A stretch of DNA of 64,000 bases from Alkaliphilus metalliredigens QYMF (GCF_000016985.1 NC_009633.1:2709539-2773538), one strand, 5' to 3'; counted from the stretch's first letter, positions 36,139 to 45,638 are shown. Made by a program: numbers and translations. Notes: generated by a model from the letters alone, not told the origin.

Positions 36139-36831
36139 TAAACTGGCTAGTTCTTTGAAACTTTCATCTTCTTTTGCGTTTTCTAGCATATTGTCCTGCT
36201 TTAAAACAAGTTCTAAATCTTTATCTGCTACGATTGTTCCCTCGTTGTTAATGACATAAGCATAGCCAGTTTCTCCATAGTTTATATCATTGACAATATC
36301 ACTTAAGAAAGTACCTTCCCTTCTACCGTAAAACACCCCTATTATCTCACCCTGCACGATAACCGGTGCTGCATAAATTATTACCATTTCTCCTGTAGCT
36401 CTACTGATCAGTATATCGGATGCAGCAGGTTGTCCATTAAACGCAGCTGTAAAATAAGCTCTATCTCCAATATTGGTAGTTTCTTTTGCACTATTAAAAA
36501 CACTGCTATTTCCTCTTTTATCTGCAAATGCAAAGGCAGCATAGCCTGTTCTTTTGGCTTCTTTTTCAAAAAAAGCTATTTTTTCCTGAAAGGAGATTTC
36601 TTCCTCTGTTATCATTGGATGTTGTGCTAAAGCATCTATATAATTTAACTCTTGATCTCTTCTTGAAGCAATGTATCGACTTTCTACTTCTATTAAGTTT
36701 TTTAAATTTTCATGTGCATCCTCTATTGAGTTATTACTAACCAAATTGATAGATACCCACGATAGTCCATTGACTAAAATGAAAATTAATAGGGTAAACA
36801 CAATGATCAATCTACTTTTCAATGATTTCAA
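36125..36831 (-). pseudogene. Methyl-accepting chemotaxis protein, N-terminal part, cut off by IS insertion
   Basis: This part encodes the receptor start: membrane helix 1 (residues about 7 to 28) and most of an extracytoplasmic dCACHE-type ligand domain, including 'DRAYFTAAFNGQPAASDILI' and 'YGETGYAYVINNEGTIVADK'. The frame continues 10 codons into the IS and stops at 36094. The fragment lacks membrane helix 2 and all signalling parts. Its ATG at 36831 overlaps the end of cheV by 4 bases (ATGA), so receptor and CheV were translationally coupled. Confidence 0.9.
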
Positions 36832-37781
36832 ATAATTTCGCCTCCTGATTTTGTATTTGTCTCTACTTTGCTCAAAATCATACTATCTATCACCTCAACT
36901 AATTTTTTTATTTCCGGTTTACTTATTTGCGCATTTGCACCTAGTTTTTTACCTTTTTCCATTATTTGCTCACTGATCAACGAAGAAAATATCACTACAG
37001 GCAAGTCTTTGAGTATGGCATCTTCTTTTATGCATTTTATTAAATGATGTCCATCCATTTGTGGCATCTCAATATCCGTAATAACACAAGAAAATATTTC
37101 ATAAGGCTTTTTATCTTGCCTATTTTCTACCTCCTGTAATATATCCCAAGCTTCTTTGCCATTAGAAGTTATGGTTAAATCATCATACCCTGCTTCTTTA
37201 AGACATTCTTCTAGTATTTTTGCCAGCATTTGAGAATCTTCTGCTATTAAGATAGGTTTATTTCGACGTTCTCTAGGTTCTATTGTTTTTATATCTAAAA
37301 CTTGAATTCCAGTTCTGGGACTAATATCAAATATTATTTTTTCAAAATCTAAAATCGCAATTACATTCTCGCTGTTTTTGATAATGCCACTAATATTACT
37401 TTCTAGTTCTCCACAAAGATTTGCATCAGGCTTCTCTACATCTTTCCAAGATAGCCTATTGATTCCTATAACGGAACTGACTTGAAAGGCAATGGTAATC
37501 TGATTAAAATAAGTGATAATAAAAAAGCTATTTTCTTCTAAATGATCAATTGACAAGTTTAAATATTTGGGCAAGTTGACTACTGTTATTATCTTATTCC
37601 TATGTTTTATTACCCCACTTACACAGGGGTGGGTATTGGGGATTTCTGTAATGTCTGTTTTTCTCACGACTTCCTTTATTTTTGCGACATTAATTCCAAA
37701 ATAATTTTTACCAATATTGAACTCTACTATTTCCAATTCATTGGTTCCACTTTTCAAAAGTATTTTGCTTATTTCCTTCAT
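36828..37781 (-). CDS. cheV: Chemotaxis protein CheV (CheW-receiver fusion)
   Basis: The 317-residue protein has an N-terminal CheW domain (residues about 15 to 155; 'IPNTHPCVSGVIKHRNKIIT') and a C-terminal receiver domain (about 175 to 305). The phospho-acceptor is Asp236 in 'CVITDIEMPQMDG', and the acidic residues are in 'LIAEDSQML'. CheV couples receptors to CheA and tunes them by phosphorylation. It sits directly before the chemoreceptor gene with a 4-base overlap, which suggests it served that receptor. Confidence 0.93.
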   Translation of the reverse strand: MKEISKILLKSGTNELEIVEFNIGKNYFGINVAKIKEVVRKTDITEIPNTHPCVSGVIKHRNKIITVVNLPKYLNLSIDHLEENSFFIITYFNQITIAFQVSSVIGINRLSWKDVEKPDANLCGELESNISGIIKNSENVIAILDFEKIIFDISPRTGIQVLDIKTIEPRERRNKPILIAEDSQMLAKILEECLKEAGYDDLTITSNGKEAWDILQEVENRQDKKPYEIFSCVITDIEMPQMDGHHLIKCIKEDAILKDLPVVIFSSLISEQIMEKGKKLGANAQISKPEIKKLVEVIDSMILSKVETNTKSGGEII

Positions 37782-37832
37782 ATATGCACCTCATTTTCTA
37801 ATTAATTTACATGGTTTAGTTATTAAACAAAA

Positions 37833-37875
37833 AAAACCATAATAAGAGATGATCTACATCTCTTATTATGGTTTT
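37833..37875 (-). terminator. Strong rho-independent terminator, about 19-bp stem
   Basis: AAAACCATAATAAGAGATG (37833-37851) pairs perfectly with 37857-37875 around a 5-base loop. On the minus strand the stem is followed by a T8 run, so it should terminate transcripts from the receiver-MpsC gene before cheV. On the plus strand it is followed by TTC only. It may also act as an attenuator for cheV. Confidence 0.85.
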
Positions 37876-37952
37876 TCAAATTGCAAATTTTTCATTTGAT
37901 TTGAATAATTATTCCATAATAGAACCATTTTAAATTTTTAAAAAATCCAAGA

Positions 37953-38052
37953 ATAAATTTAGCTTATGCCAGAAGGATATCTAAATTTATCATAATTACT
38001 TTCAATCTCACTATACCCCACCTTTATTCGTTAGAGTAGGTGGAATCCTTCT
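37953..38052. other. Structured intergenic element with nested/interlocking inverted repeats
   Basis: Three perfect pairings occur in 100 bases: ATAAATTTA (37953-37961) with TAAATTTAT (37982-37990); CCACCT (38018-38023) with AGGTGG (38038-38043); and AGAAGGAT (37971-37978) with ATCCTTCT (38045-38052). The third pairs the loop of the first with a distant segment and encloses the second, so it would make a pseudoknot. It lies between the receiver-MpsC gene and the strong terminator. I do not recognise a known RNA family. An end of an IS200/IS605-type element or a small RNA are possibilities. Confidence 0.45.
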
Positions 38053-38089
38053 TGAATTATATAATAAAAAAAAACACATGTCAATTTTT

Positions 38090-38863
38090 TTATTTAATTT
38101 GTAATATAACTCGTTCAAATTTTTCCTTAGGATATATCTCTATTTTTTTAATCTCTATCTTTCTATCTATTAAACAGCTTATTTCACTTGCAAATTCATG
38201 TAGGGTATTTTCATAAATACTTTTTCTAATAATTTCAATCAGTTTATAATGTTGTCCTGTAGCCAATAAGTTTTCTTCTAAAGTAGTGAGGGTTTGCTTT
38301 AAAAGAATTTCAACTTCTCTTCCATTGATAAACACACTGATTAGTTTTGCGCCTTTGCCTATCACTTTTTTTAAATATTTTGAATATAGATTTCTAATTT
38401 CTAATTCCAGTTCGTTTTTTTTATCTCCCACTAATATAAAATCCTTGTTTACTATCAATAAATCTTCTGTTTTTTCTAAAAGCTCTATTGCTATTTGTGT
38501 TAAATTTTCAATTAAAATACCTACATCTATAGGTTTTATTAAGTACTTTTCTATTTTCAACTCTACTGTTTCTAAAATGGTTTGTGAATCAGATATAGCT
38601 GATGTGATAATGAAGGGACATCGAATGCCTTCAGCCCTTAATTTTTCCATCATTTCAATACCACTTATATCCCCCATAATTAAATCAGTTATAATTATAT
38701 CTGGTTGATATTCAAAAAATTTTTCTATACCCTCTTTTCCATTTTCTGCCGTAATCAGCTTGCCAACACTTTTTTTTAAAATTTTGCTGACTTGGTTACG
38801 TGTAATTGGCTCGTCCTCAACATAAAGAACTTTGATATTTCTTAGCAGATTTTCCGTCCCCAT
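38090..38863 (-). CDS. Receiver domain fused to an MpsC/DUF2294-like domain
   Basis: The 257-residue protein has a receiver domain (residues 9 to about 130; 'VLYVEDEP', Asp60 in 'IIITDLIMG', Lys in 'YLIKPID'). The C-terminal domain (about 150 to 257) includes 'VIGKGAKLISVFINGREVEI', 'LTTLEENLLATGQ' and 'RKIEIKKIEIYPKEKFERV'. The latter resembles the small DUF2294 family, now called MpsC, which is mostly found as a stand-alone protein. No DNA-binding domain is present. The start follows GGAGGT. It is the first gene of the cheV/chemoreceptor/kinase module. Function is unknown. Confidence 0.8.
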   Translation of the reverse strand: MGTENLLRNIKVLYVEDEPITRNQVSKILKKSVGKLITAENGKEGIEKFFEYQPDIIITDLIMGDISGIEMMEKLRAEGIRCPFIITSAISDSQTILETVELKIEKYLIKPIDVGILIENLTQIAIELLEKTEDLLIVNKDFILVGDKKNELELEIRNLYSKYLKKVIGKGAKLISVFINGREVEILLKQTLTTLEENLLATGQHYKLIEIIRKSIYENTLHEFASEISCLIDRKIEIKKIEIYPKEKFERVILQIK

Positions 38864-38901
38864 ACAATTACCTCCTATTTATTTAAAGGAAATCTTACTG
38901 T

Positions 38902-39526
38902 TAGAGCCTGTTCAAAATCCAAAATTTTGAAAGAAAATAAAAATCCACCTGAGCAAAATGGTGAAACGGAAGTGACTAAACCACCAAAAATACCATAAGC
39001 CAGGTGCATTTTCATGGATTTACAACTTGAGCTATTACCCTACTACTATAACACACTCGGCTTTGCTGCGGAACTAATAGATTATATCGATCATGTAGAC
39101 GATACGATGGTTCTTGAGAAAGTGTCTGTACTCTACAAAATGGTGACCGACCTCCCATCGACCCAAGGGTTTGTTTCTGGATGCATTACTATACTATACT
39201 CGTCCAGAGATCTCCTCTTTTCGAGAACTAGGAAGGCAATCAAAAGAACCGAAAAATCAAGCATGCTGTAATTTTACAAGAGTCCCCCAACATTGATGAA
39301 GTGCCGGTTCACAGTAGTCTGAGTCATTTTAAAATCAAAGTTACTACAGCAATATTTCATAAGATTTTATTTGACCTCATCGCACAAGGCTAAAACCAAA
39401 GGACTTTCTGATGCCTATGCTAATCACATCGATTCTAAGCCGATTTGGGCTAACGTAAACGATTATAAGCATAAACGCGCTGCCAATGCCCAGATCAAAG
39501 TAAGTGTGCCTGTGAGACAGGCTCTA
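38902..39526 (+). pseudogene. Decayed insertion sequence with transposase fragments
   Basis: TAGAGCCTGT (38902-38911) and its reverse complement ACAGGCTCTA (39517-39526) bound about 625 bases. Inside are out-of-frame transposase-like pieces on the plus strand: a piece from 39014 ('LELLPYYYNTLGFAAELIDY'); one around 39183-39293 ('YYTRPEISSFRELGRQSKEP'); and one from 39371 ('IDSKPIWANVNDYKHKRAA'), resembling the 'KANANKYK' region of IS1182-type transposases. Frameshifts and stops are several, so it is long inactive. The 39527-39687 stretch that follows holds no gene I can see. Confidence 0.5.
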
Positions 39527-39687
39527 TTAGTATATTTCATTCTGTTCACTAGGTGTATAGTAATACTTACAGTCGAAAAAATCCAAGCTATCGAGAGGCT
39601 AATTTTAGTATATACAAGTTCATAAAGGAGGCTGAATATTTATAATTCGATTTCCAATTCGATATACAACTTTATGAAAGGTAAAAA

Positions 39688-39719
39688 AGTCTAAATGGCT
39701 ATATTAAGCAATTTAGACT
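39688..39719 (-). terminator. Rho-independent terminator of codY
   Basis: AGTCTAAAT (39688-39696) and ATTTAGACT (39711-39719) form a 9-bp stem. On the minus strand TTTTTT follows the stem. It lies 20 bases after the codY stop. Confidence 0.75.
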
Positions 39720-39739
39720 TCTATATATTATCTTTTTAA

Positions 39740-40519
39740 CTATCTTTTTAATCGTCTTAATTCTTCTAGCAAATGATCGTTTAGAATTCGGATATGCGTT
39801 CCCTTCATTCCCAAGGATCTTGATTCAATAACACCAGCACTTTCAAACTTCCTTAATGCATTGACTATGACAGAGCGTGTAATTCCTACCCGATCAGCAA
39901 TTTTACTGGCAACAAGCAATCCTTCCATACCATCAAGTTCATTAAAGATGTGCTCTACTGCTTCTAATTCCGAGTAAGATAAAGTTCCAACAGCCATCTG
40001 TACAACAGCTTTTTTTCTTGCTTCTTCTTCTATTAGTTCAGTTTTAGCTCTCAAAATTTCTAAACCAACTACGGTTGAACTGTACTCTACCATTACTAAA
40101 TCTTCATCAGTAAATTCCTTTTCAAACCTCGCTAAAACAATTGTCCCTAATCGATTACCACTCCCGCTTATCGGTACGATTGTTACCAATTTATCATAAC
40201 TTTCTATATCGTATTTAAAAAATTTCAGAAGTTCATCCTGGGTAATATTAAACTCAGTCTCGGTAACCTTTAACAATTGTTCATTATATTCCTCTGGAAA
40301 TCTCTTTTCACCAGTACGCTCATCTACTACAATGGGACAGTCAGTAGCATCAGTCAAACTGACTCCTAACACCTTTCCCCTAGCACTTGCTACATATACA
40401 TTAGCATCTAATACTTCACTTAAAATTCTACATAATTCATTGAATGAAACAGCATGATCCCCCGACTGTTGTAAAATTCGATTAATCCTTCTGGTTTTTT
40501 CCAGTAATTCACTTGCCAT
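39740..40519 (-). CDS. codY: GTP- and branched-chain amino acid-sensing global repressor CodY
   Basis: CodY is a Firmicute pleiotropic repressor of nutrient-limitation genes. The 259-residue protein has the N-terminal GAF domain beginning '[17 protein letters not shown]', a linker helix, and the C-terminal winged helix-turn-helix '[20 protein letters not shown]'. Length and both domains are standard. In Bacillus subtilis codY lies immediately upstream of flgB; here a sensory island separates them. CodY represses the fla/che operon in Bacillus, so the linkage may be meaningful. Confidence 0.97.
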   Translation of the reverse strand: MASELLEKTRRINRILQQSGDHAVSFNELCRILSEVLDANVYVASARGKVLGVSLTDATDCPIVVDERTGEKRFPEEYNEQLLKVTETEFNITQDELLKFFKYDIESYDKLVTIVPISGSGNRLGTIVLARFEKEFTDEDLVMVEYSSTVVGLEILRAKTELIEEEARKKAVVQMAVGTLSYSELEAVEHIFNELDGMEGLLVASKIADRVGITRSVIVNALRKFESAGVIESRSLGMKGTHIRILNDHLLEELRRLKR

Positions 40520-40787
40520 TTTGTTTCCTCCTTTATTCTTTTGTAATATCTAGGATCCCATAATTTATTCATTGGTAAAAAACATTTTTGTAATTATGTT
40601 CATAGCTTTTTCAAAATGTTCTGTAGGTATGCGTTGCTTGTATTTATATGTTAGCTTTTCATTACAAATCTGTCCCCATTACATCTTTATGATTAGAGAA
40701 TCCTTAGGATCTTAGTAAATGTAGGGCACTATAATGAAAGTAACCCTTGCATCTATATTCCATTGTTTACTAATAAACACAAAATCA

Positions 40788-40816
40788 ATCTTACCACATA
40801 TAAATTTACCATTCAA
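40788..40816 (-). promoter_or_regulatory. Predicted codY promoter
   Basis: On the minus strand TTGAAT and TAAGAT are separated by exactly 17 bases, and TGG precedes the -10 (extended -10). It lies about 270 bases before the codY start, giving a leader of about 260 bases with no gene in it. The rest of the 324-base gap shows no clear terminator for topA. Confidence 0.55.
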
Positions 40817-40843
40817 TCTATTTTTAGTTAAAAAATTAATTTA

Positions 40844-42928
40844 TTACTTTTCATTTTCATCCTCTATGAGTCTTTCGTATTTACATTCGCTGTTGGTACA
40901 CGTAATTTTTTCACTTTTTTTTGTTTTTTTATGAGCCAATATTTCATTACATTGTGGGCATTTTTCATTAATTGGTTTAGCCCAAGATACAAATCGACAG
41001 CTTGGAAAACCACTACATCCATAAAAAAGTCTTCCTTTTTTAGATTTTCTTTCTACAATCTCTCCATCTTCACACTTTGGACATTTCACATCTATTTTAT
41101 GAACAATTGGTTTTGTGAAAGTACAGTCTGGATAACTAGAACAGGCTAGGAACTTACCATAGCGGCCATGCTTGATTACCATCGGGGCGTCACATTGGTC
41201 ACATATTTCATCACTTTCCTCAACTAAGTGAATTTCTTCAATATGTTCTTCTGCAACCTTTAACATCTCTTCAAATGATGGATAAAAATCTTCAATTAAT
41301 GATTTCCAACCTTTTTTTCCCTCTTCTATTTCATCAAGCTGATTCTCAAGTTCTGCACTGAAATGTACATCTATAATTTGTGAAAAGAAGTCCTCTAAAA
41401 TCCCCGTCACCAAAATGCCTAGCTCAGTAGGTAGTAAGTTCCTTCCCTCTCGTTCTACATATCCCCTTGATAAGATTGTGGCAATTGTAGGAGAATATGT
41501 ACTAGGCCTACCAATTCCCTGTTCTTCCATTGCTCTTACTAGAGATGCTTCCGTATATCTCGGTGGTGGCTGGGTAAAGTGCTGTTTAGGATCGATTTCA
41601 ACGATTGAAGTCAGCTCATCCTTGTTTAATACAGGCAAATCAGTATCCTCAGAACGACTGGCAAGAGAATAAACCTTCAGAAACCCTTCAAATCTTAATC
41701 TTGACCCATTTGCTTTAAAGGTGACTCCTTCTACATCTAATGTAATTGATAATGTATCAAAGAGCGCCGGTTCCATTCGACTGGCAACGAATCGTTCCCA
41801 TATTAACTTATAGAGCTTATATTGGTCTTTCTTAAGATAAGGTTTCATCACATCAGGAGATCGAGTTACATCAGTAGGTCTAATGGCCTCATGTGCATCC
41901 TGAACTGACTTCTTTCCTTTCTTAACGATTGTACTTTTTTGAAGATAGTGCTCACCAATTTTTTCTGTTATGTATTGAGCTACATGCTGAGATGCTTCTT
42001 CAGAAATCCGAGTGGAATCAGTACGAATGTAAGTCACTAAACCAACTGAGCCCTCTTTCCCTAGCTCAATTCCTTCATATAATTGTTGTGCCAGTGACAT
42101 GGTCTTTTTAGTAGAATATCCTAATTTATTCGATGCCTCTTGCTGTAATGTACTTGTTGTGAAAGGGAGACTGGGATTTCTTTTCTTTTCTCCTTGCTTC
42201 ACTTCTGTAATCATTAATTGCTTGTCTTTAATTTTATTAATTATTATGTTTATTTCATCTTCTGACTTAATGTCCTTATTCCCTAAATGATCACTTTGAA
42301 ACTTTACTTCAAACTTTTCTTTTTGCATGTTTTGGACCTGTAAAATTAAAGACCAATATTCTTCAGGTTGAAATGCATTAATCTCTACTTCTCTGTCTTT
42401 AATCATTTTAGTCGCTACGGATTGAACACGTCCTGCACTGAGTCCTCTTCTAATTTTTTGCCAAAGAAGAGGACTGATTTTGTACCCTACCAAACGATCT
42501 AATACCCTTCGAGCCTGTTGTGCATCTACTAAATCATGATTGATCTTTCTTGGCGTTTTAATTGCACTTTTAATGGCATTTTTTGTAATTTCATTAAATT
42601 CGATTCTACATGCTTCATTTTTGTCTATATTCAATGCATTGGCCAAGTGCCAAGAAATCGCCTCACCTTCTCTGTCAGGGTCAGTCGCGAGATAAATTCT
42701 TTTTGCTTTTTTTGCTTCCGTTCTAATTTCTTTTAATACAGGTCCCTTACCTCTTATGGTAATATATTGAGGTTCATAGTCTTTATCTATGTCAACACCT
42801 AGCTTACTTTTAGGCAAATCAATTACATGACCAACTGATGCCTTCACAATATAATTTCTTTTCCCTAAAAATTTTTCAATGGTTTTTGCTTTAGCTGGTG
42901 ACTCAACAATTACTAAGGATTTTGCCAT
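40844..42928 (-). CDS. topA: DNA topoisomerase I
   Basis: Type IA topoisomerase that relaxes negative supercoils. The 694-residue protein starts 'MAKSLVIVESPAKAKTIEKF' (Toprim). It has 'YLATDPDREGEAISWHLA', the catalytic tyrosine in 'LVTYIRTDSTR', and three C-terminal zinc-binding segments with CxxC pairs (e.g. 'CDQCDAPM', 'CPKCEDGE', 'CPQCNEIL'). The ATG at 42928 has GGAGGTG upstream; a GTG at 42943 lies in that region and is less likely. Confidence 0.97.
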   Translation of the reverse strand: MAKSLVIVESPAKAKTIEKFLGKRNYIVKASVGHVIDLPKSKLGVDIDKDYEPQYITIRGKGPVLKEIRTEAKKAKRIYLATDPDREGEAISWHLANALNIDKNEACRIEFNEITKNAIKSAIKTPRKINHDLVDAQQARRVLDRLVGYKISPLLWQKIRRGLSAGRVQSVATKMIKDREVEINAFQPEEYWSLILQVQNMQKEKFEVKFQSDHLGNKDIKSEDEINIIINKIKDKQLMITEVKQGEKKRNPSLPFTTSTLQQEASNKLGYSTKKTMSLAQQLYEGIELGKEGSVGLVTYIRTDSTRISEEASQHVAQYITEKIGEHYLQKSTIVKKGKKSVQDAHEAIRPTDVTRSPDVMKPYLKKDQYKLYKLIWERFVASRMEPALFDTLSITLDVEGVTFKANGSRLRFEGFLKVYSLASRSEDTDLPVLNKDELTSIVEIDPKQHFTQPPPRYTEASLVRAMEEQGIGRPSTYSPTIATILSRGYVEREGRNLLPTELGILVTGILEDFFSQIIDVHFSAELENQLDEIEEGKKGWKSLIEDFYPSFEEMLKVAEEHIEEIHLVEESDEICDQCDAPMVIKHGRYGKFLACSSYPDCTFTKPIVHKIDVKCPKCEDGEIVERKSKKGRLFYGCSGFPSCRFVSWAKPINEKCPQCNEILAHKKTKKSEKITCTNSECKYERLIEDENEK

Positions 42929-43000
42929 TTCGATCACCTCCACTGTCCTACAACACTAACTCAGTTTGCTAGACAAAATCAATTCTTAAAGTATATCAAT

Positions 43001-44098
43001 TTATTTGCTAACTGTAAATGTATTTCCAGATAATTGAGTAATGAATCCCTTTATTTCTAGAATTGTTAGTAACGCACTTAGTTCTGATATATGTATACCC
43101 GTACGATTGATCACTGCATCAATAGATACTGGATTTTCCTCAATCACCTTATATACAAGTATCTCCTTCTCACTAAGATCACGTTCAAGCTGCTCTGCGG
43201 TTTGAGGACTTTCCAACCGATATATCTTTTCTAAATCTTCAATAATATTAGATATCTCTAATAATGGTTTAGCTCCTTGCTGTATCAGGTTATTTGGCCC
43301 GTAGCTTTGCCCACTATTAATATTTCCAGGTACAGCGTAAATCTCTTTACCTTGGTCTATGCCGCACTCTACAGTAATCATAGCGCCACTTCTTTTCCCT
43401 GCTTCTATAATCACAACTCCGTCGGACAAAGCACTTATAATTCTATTTCTCATAGGGAAATGATGCTTCAGTGGTGGCGTGCCTGGTGCATATTCAGAAA
43501 GGATGCATCCATCACTTTCAATAATTTTATTGAAAAGCATTTGATTTGAGGCGGGATAGCATTGTTCTAATCCACATCCTAAAACTGCTATGGTGTACCC
43601 TTCCTTTTGCAAAGCACCTTGATGACTTGCTGTATCAACCCCTAAAGCCAGTCCACTGATGACACCAATATGATAAGCGGCTAACTCTTGAGCAAACTTT
43701 TGGGCTACCCACTTGCCATAGGGTGTTGCCTTTCGTGCGCCTACGATTGCAATACCTGGCTTTGCCATATTAAGTTTTCCTCTTTGATACAATACGAACG
43801 GTGGTCGATAAATATGTCTTAGCTTTTCAGGATAATTTGTATCTAGTTCAGTGATGACATGAATATGACTTCTTTCAATTTCCCGAATGGCTTTTTCATA
43901 GAACTCTATATTCCTATTTTTCATCATTCGCGAAGCAATTATGCTATGATTATGTAGACAATGAAAGATATGCTTAGATTCTGCAGTCCAGATTTCTTCA
44001 ATTGATCCAAAATAATTTTTCATGAAAGACAAAACTTGATGGTCTACTCCGCCGATGTGACTTAACCAAATCAATATATCTTTTTTAGAAAGATTCAT
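43001..44098 (-). CDS. dprA: DNA-processing protein DprA (Smf)
   Basis: DprA loads RecA on incoming single-stranded DNA during transformation. The 365-residue protein has the Rossmann-fold core with 'IVGARKATPYGKWVAQKFA', 'VISGLALGVDTASHQGAL' and 'LSEYAPGTPP', and a C-terminal winged-helix (DML1-like) domain. It follows comM after 4 bases. Many non-transformable Firmicutes keep the gene. Confidence 0.95.
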   Translation of the reverse strand: MNLSKKDILIWLSHIGGVDHQVLSFMKNYFGSIEEIWTAESKHIFHCLHNHSIIASRMMKNRNIEFYEKAIREIERSHIHVITELDTNYPEKLRHIYRPPFVLYQRGKLNMAKPGIAIVGARKATPYGKWVAQKFAQELAAYHIGVISGLALGVDTASHQGALQKEGYTIAVLGCGLEQCYPASNQMLFNKIIESDGCILSEYAPGTPPLKHHFPMRNRIISALSDGVVIIEAGKRSGAMITVECGIDQGKEIYAVPGNINSGQSYGPNNLIQQGAKPLLEISNIIEDLEKIYRLESPQTAEQLERDLSEKEILVYKVIEENPVSIDAVINRTGIHISELSALLTILEIKGFITQLSGNTFTVSK

Positions 44099-44102
44099 AT
44101 TC

Positions 44103-45638
44103 TTACCTCCGGGAAAAGTGGTTTAAGTTTCGATATTGTAGGGCTTCAGCCAAATGATTTTTAGAAATAATTTCACTTTTGTCTAAGTCAGCAATGGTAC
44201 GAGAAACTTTAATCACTCTGTTATGACTCCTAACACTAAGTTTCATTTTATCAAAAGCCATCTTCAATAATTCTTCGGCTTCCTTTTCTAGTACACAATA
44301 CTTGTTTATCCCTATTGTATTCAATTGTGCATTAAATAAAACCTTTTCTTGTTTATATCGGTGCTGCTGTAGTTCCCTTGCTATTTGAACTCTTTTGCCA
44401 ACGCACTTTGAGCTTTCCTCACTCTTATCATTATCTTTTAAATCCCCATAGGACACTGCTCTCACTTCAATCATTAAATCTATACGATCAAGTAAAGGAC
44501 CTGAAATTTTATTTAGATACCGATTAATCTGATGAGCTCCACAAGTACAACTCTGCTGTCCTTCAGAACCATAATATCCACACGGGCATGGGTTCATGGC
44601 AACAACTAGCATGAAATCAGCCGGATAAGTGCAACTACTATGGGCTCTAGAAATCGAGATTACACGATCCTCTAAGGGTTGACGTAGCACCTCTAAAGCT
44701 CCTTTACTAAATTCGGGTAATTCGTCCAAAAACAGTACGCCATAATGACATAGAGAGACCTCCCCAGGTTTAGGTATTCGTCCTCCACCGGTCAGCGCAG
44801 TTACTGAGATCGTATGATGAGGACTTCTAAAAGGTCTACGGTTAACCAAACCTTTTTCAGAATCAAGGATCCCTGCGACACTATGTATTTTTGTGACTTC
44901 AAGCGCCTCTTCAAATGTCATTTGGGGCATAATTGAAGATAAACTTCTGGCAGCCATTGTTTTTCCAGCACCCGGTGGTCCCACCATCAGTAAATTATGC
45001 CCCCCTGCTGCGGCTATTTCTAAGGCACGTTTTAAATTATCCTGTCCCTTTAAGTATCTTATATCATGGTCGTATTGAGTGAATTTTTCATTTTCAAAGT
45101 GATGGCCAGTGACCGGTACGACTGTTTCTTCATTATTCAACCACTGAATCACTTCTTGTAAATGTGACACACCATATATCTCCATTTCTTCTACTAGTCG
45201 CGCTTCTTTGACATTTTCCTTTGGAAGGATTATCTTTCTATATCCCTTGTTAAACATCCCCAATAGCATGGGTAACACACCATTAACTTTATTCACTTTA
45301 CCATCAAGGGAAAGCTCTCCAAGTACACAAAAATCAAAGATCATATCCATTTTTATTTGTTCTGAGGCCGCTAGTATACCTAAGGCGATCGGTAGATCAA
45401 AATGAGTTCCTTCCTTTTTAGTATCTGCAGGAGCAAGATTAATCGTTATTCGCTTCATTGGAAATGATGCGCCACTGTTTTTAATGGCAGCTCTCACCCT
45501 TTCCTTAGACTCTCGAATAGCCATATCTCCTAATCCCACGATGTTGATTGCCGGCAATCCATTGCTAATATCCACCTCTGCCTCAATTTCAGAGACATGT
45601 AACCCATAAACACCGCATGTTTTTATCTTTGCTAACAT
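44103..45638 (-). CDS. comM: YifB/ComM family Mg chelatase-like AAA ATPase
   Basis: This 511-residue AAA+ protein has an N-terminal LonC-like domain ('VDISNGLPAINIVGLGDMAI'), Walker A 'MVGPPGAGKTMAARSL', Walker B 'GVLFLDELPEF' and a C-terminal magnesium-chelatase domain. ComM is a branch-migration helicase in natural transformation. I prefer the ATG at 45638 (MLAKIKTCGVYG, the usual start) over 45653. It is the first gene of comM-dprA-topA-codY. Confidence 0.93.
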   Translation of the reverse strand: MLAKIKTCGVYGLHVSEIEAEVDISNGLPAINIVGLGDMAIRESKERVRAAIKNSGASFPMKRITINLAPADTKKEGTHFDLPIALGILAASEQIKMDMIFDFCVLGELSLDGKVNKVNGVLPMLLGMFNKGYRKIILPKENVKEARLVEEMEIYGVSHLQEVIQWLNNEETVVPVTGHHFENEKFTQYDHDIRYLKGQDNLKRALEIAAAGGHNLLMVGPPGAGKTMAARSLSSIMPQMTFEEALEVTKIHSVAGILDSEKGLVNRRPFRSPHHTISVTALTGGGRIPKPGEVSLCHYGVLFLDELPEFSKGALEVLRQPLEDRVISISRAHSSCTYPADFMLVVAMNPCPCGYYGSEGQQSCTCGAHQINRYLNKISGPLLDRIDLMIEVRAVSYGDLKDNDKSEESSKCVGKRVQIARELQQHRYKQEKVLFNAQLNTIGINKYCVLEKEAEELLKMAFDKMKLSVRSHNRVIKVSRTIADLDKSEIISKNHLAEALQYRNLNHFSRR

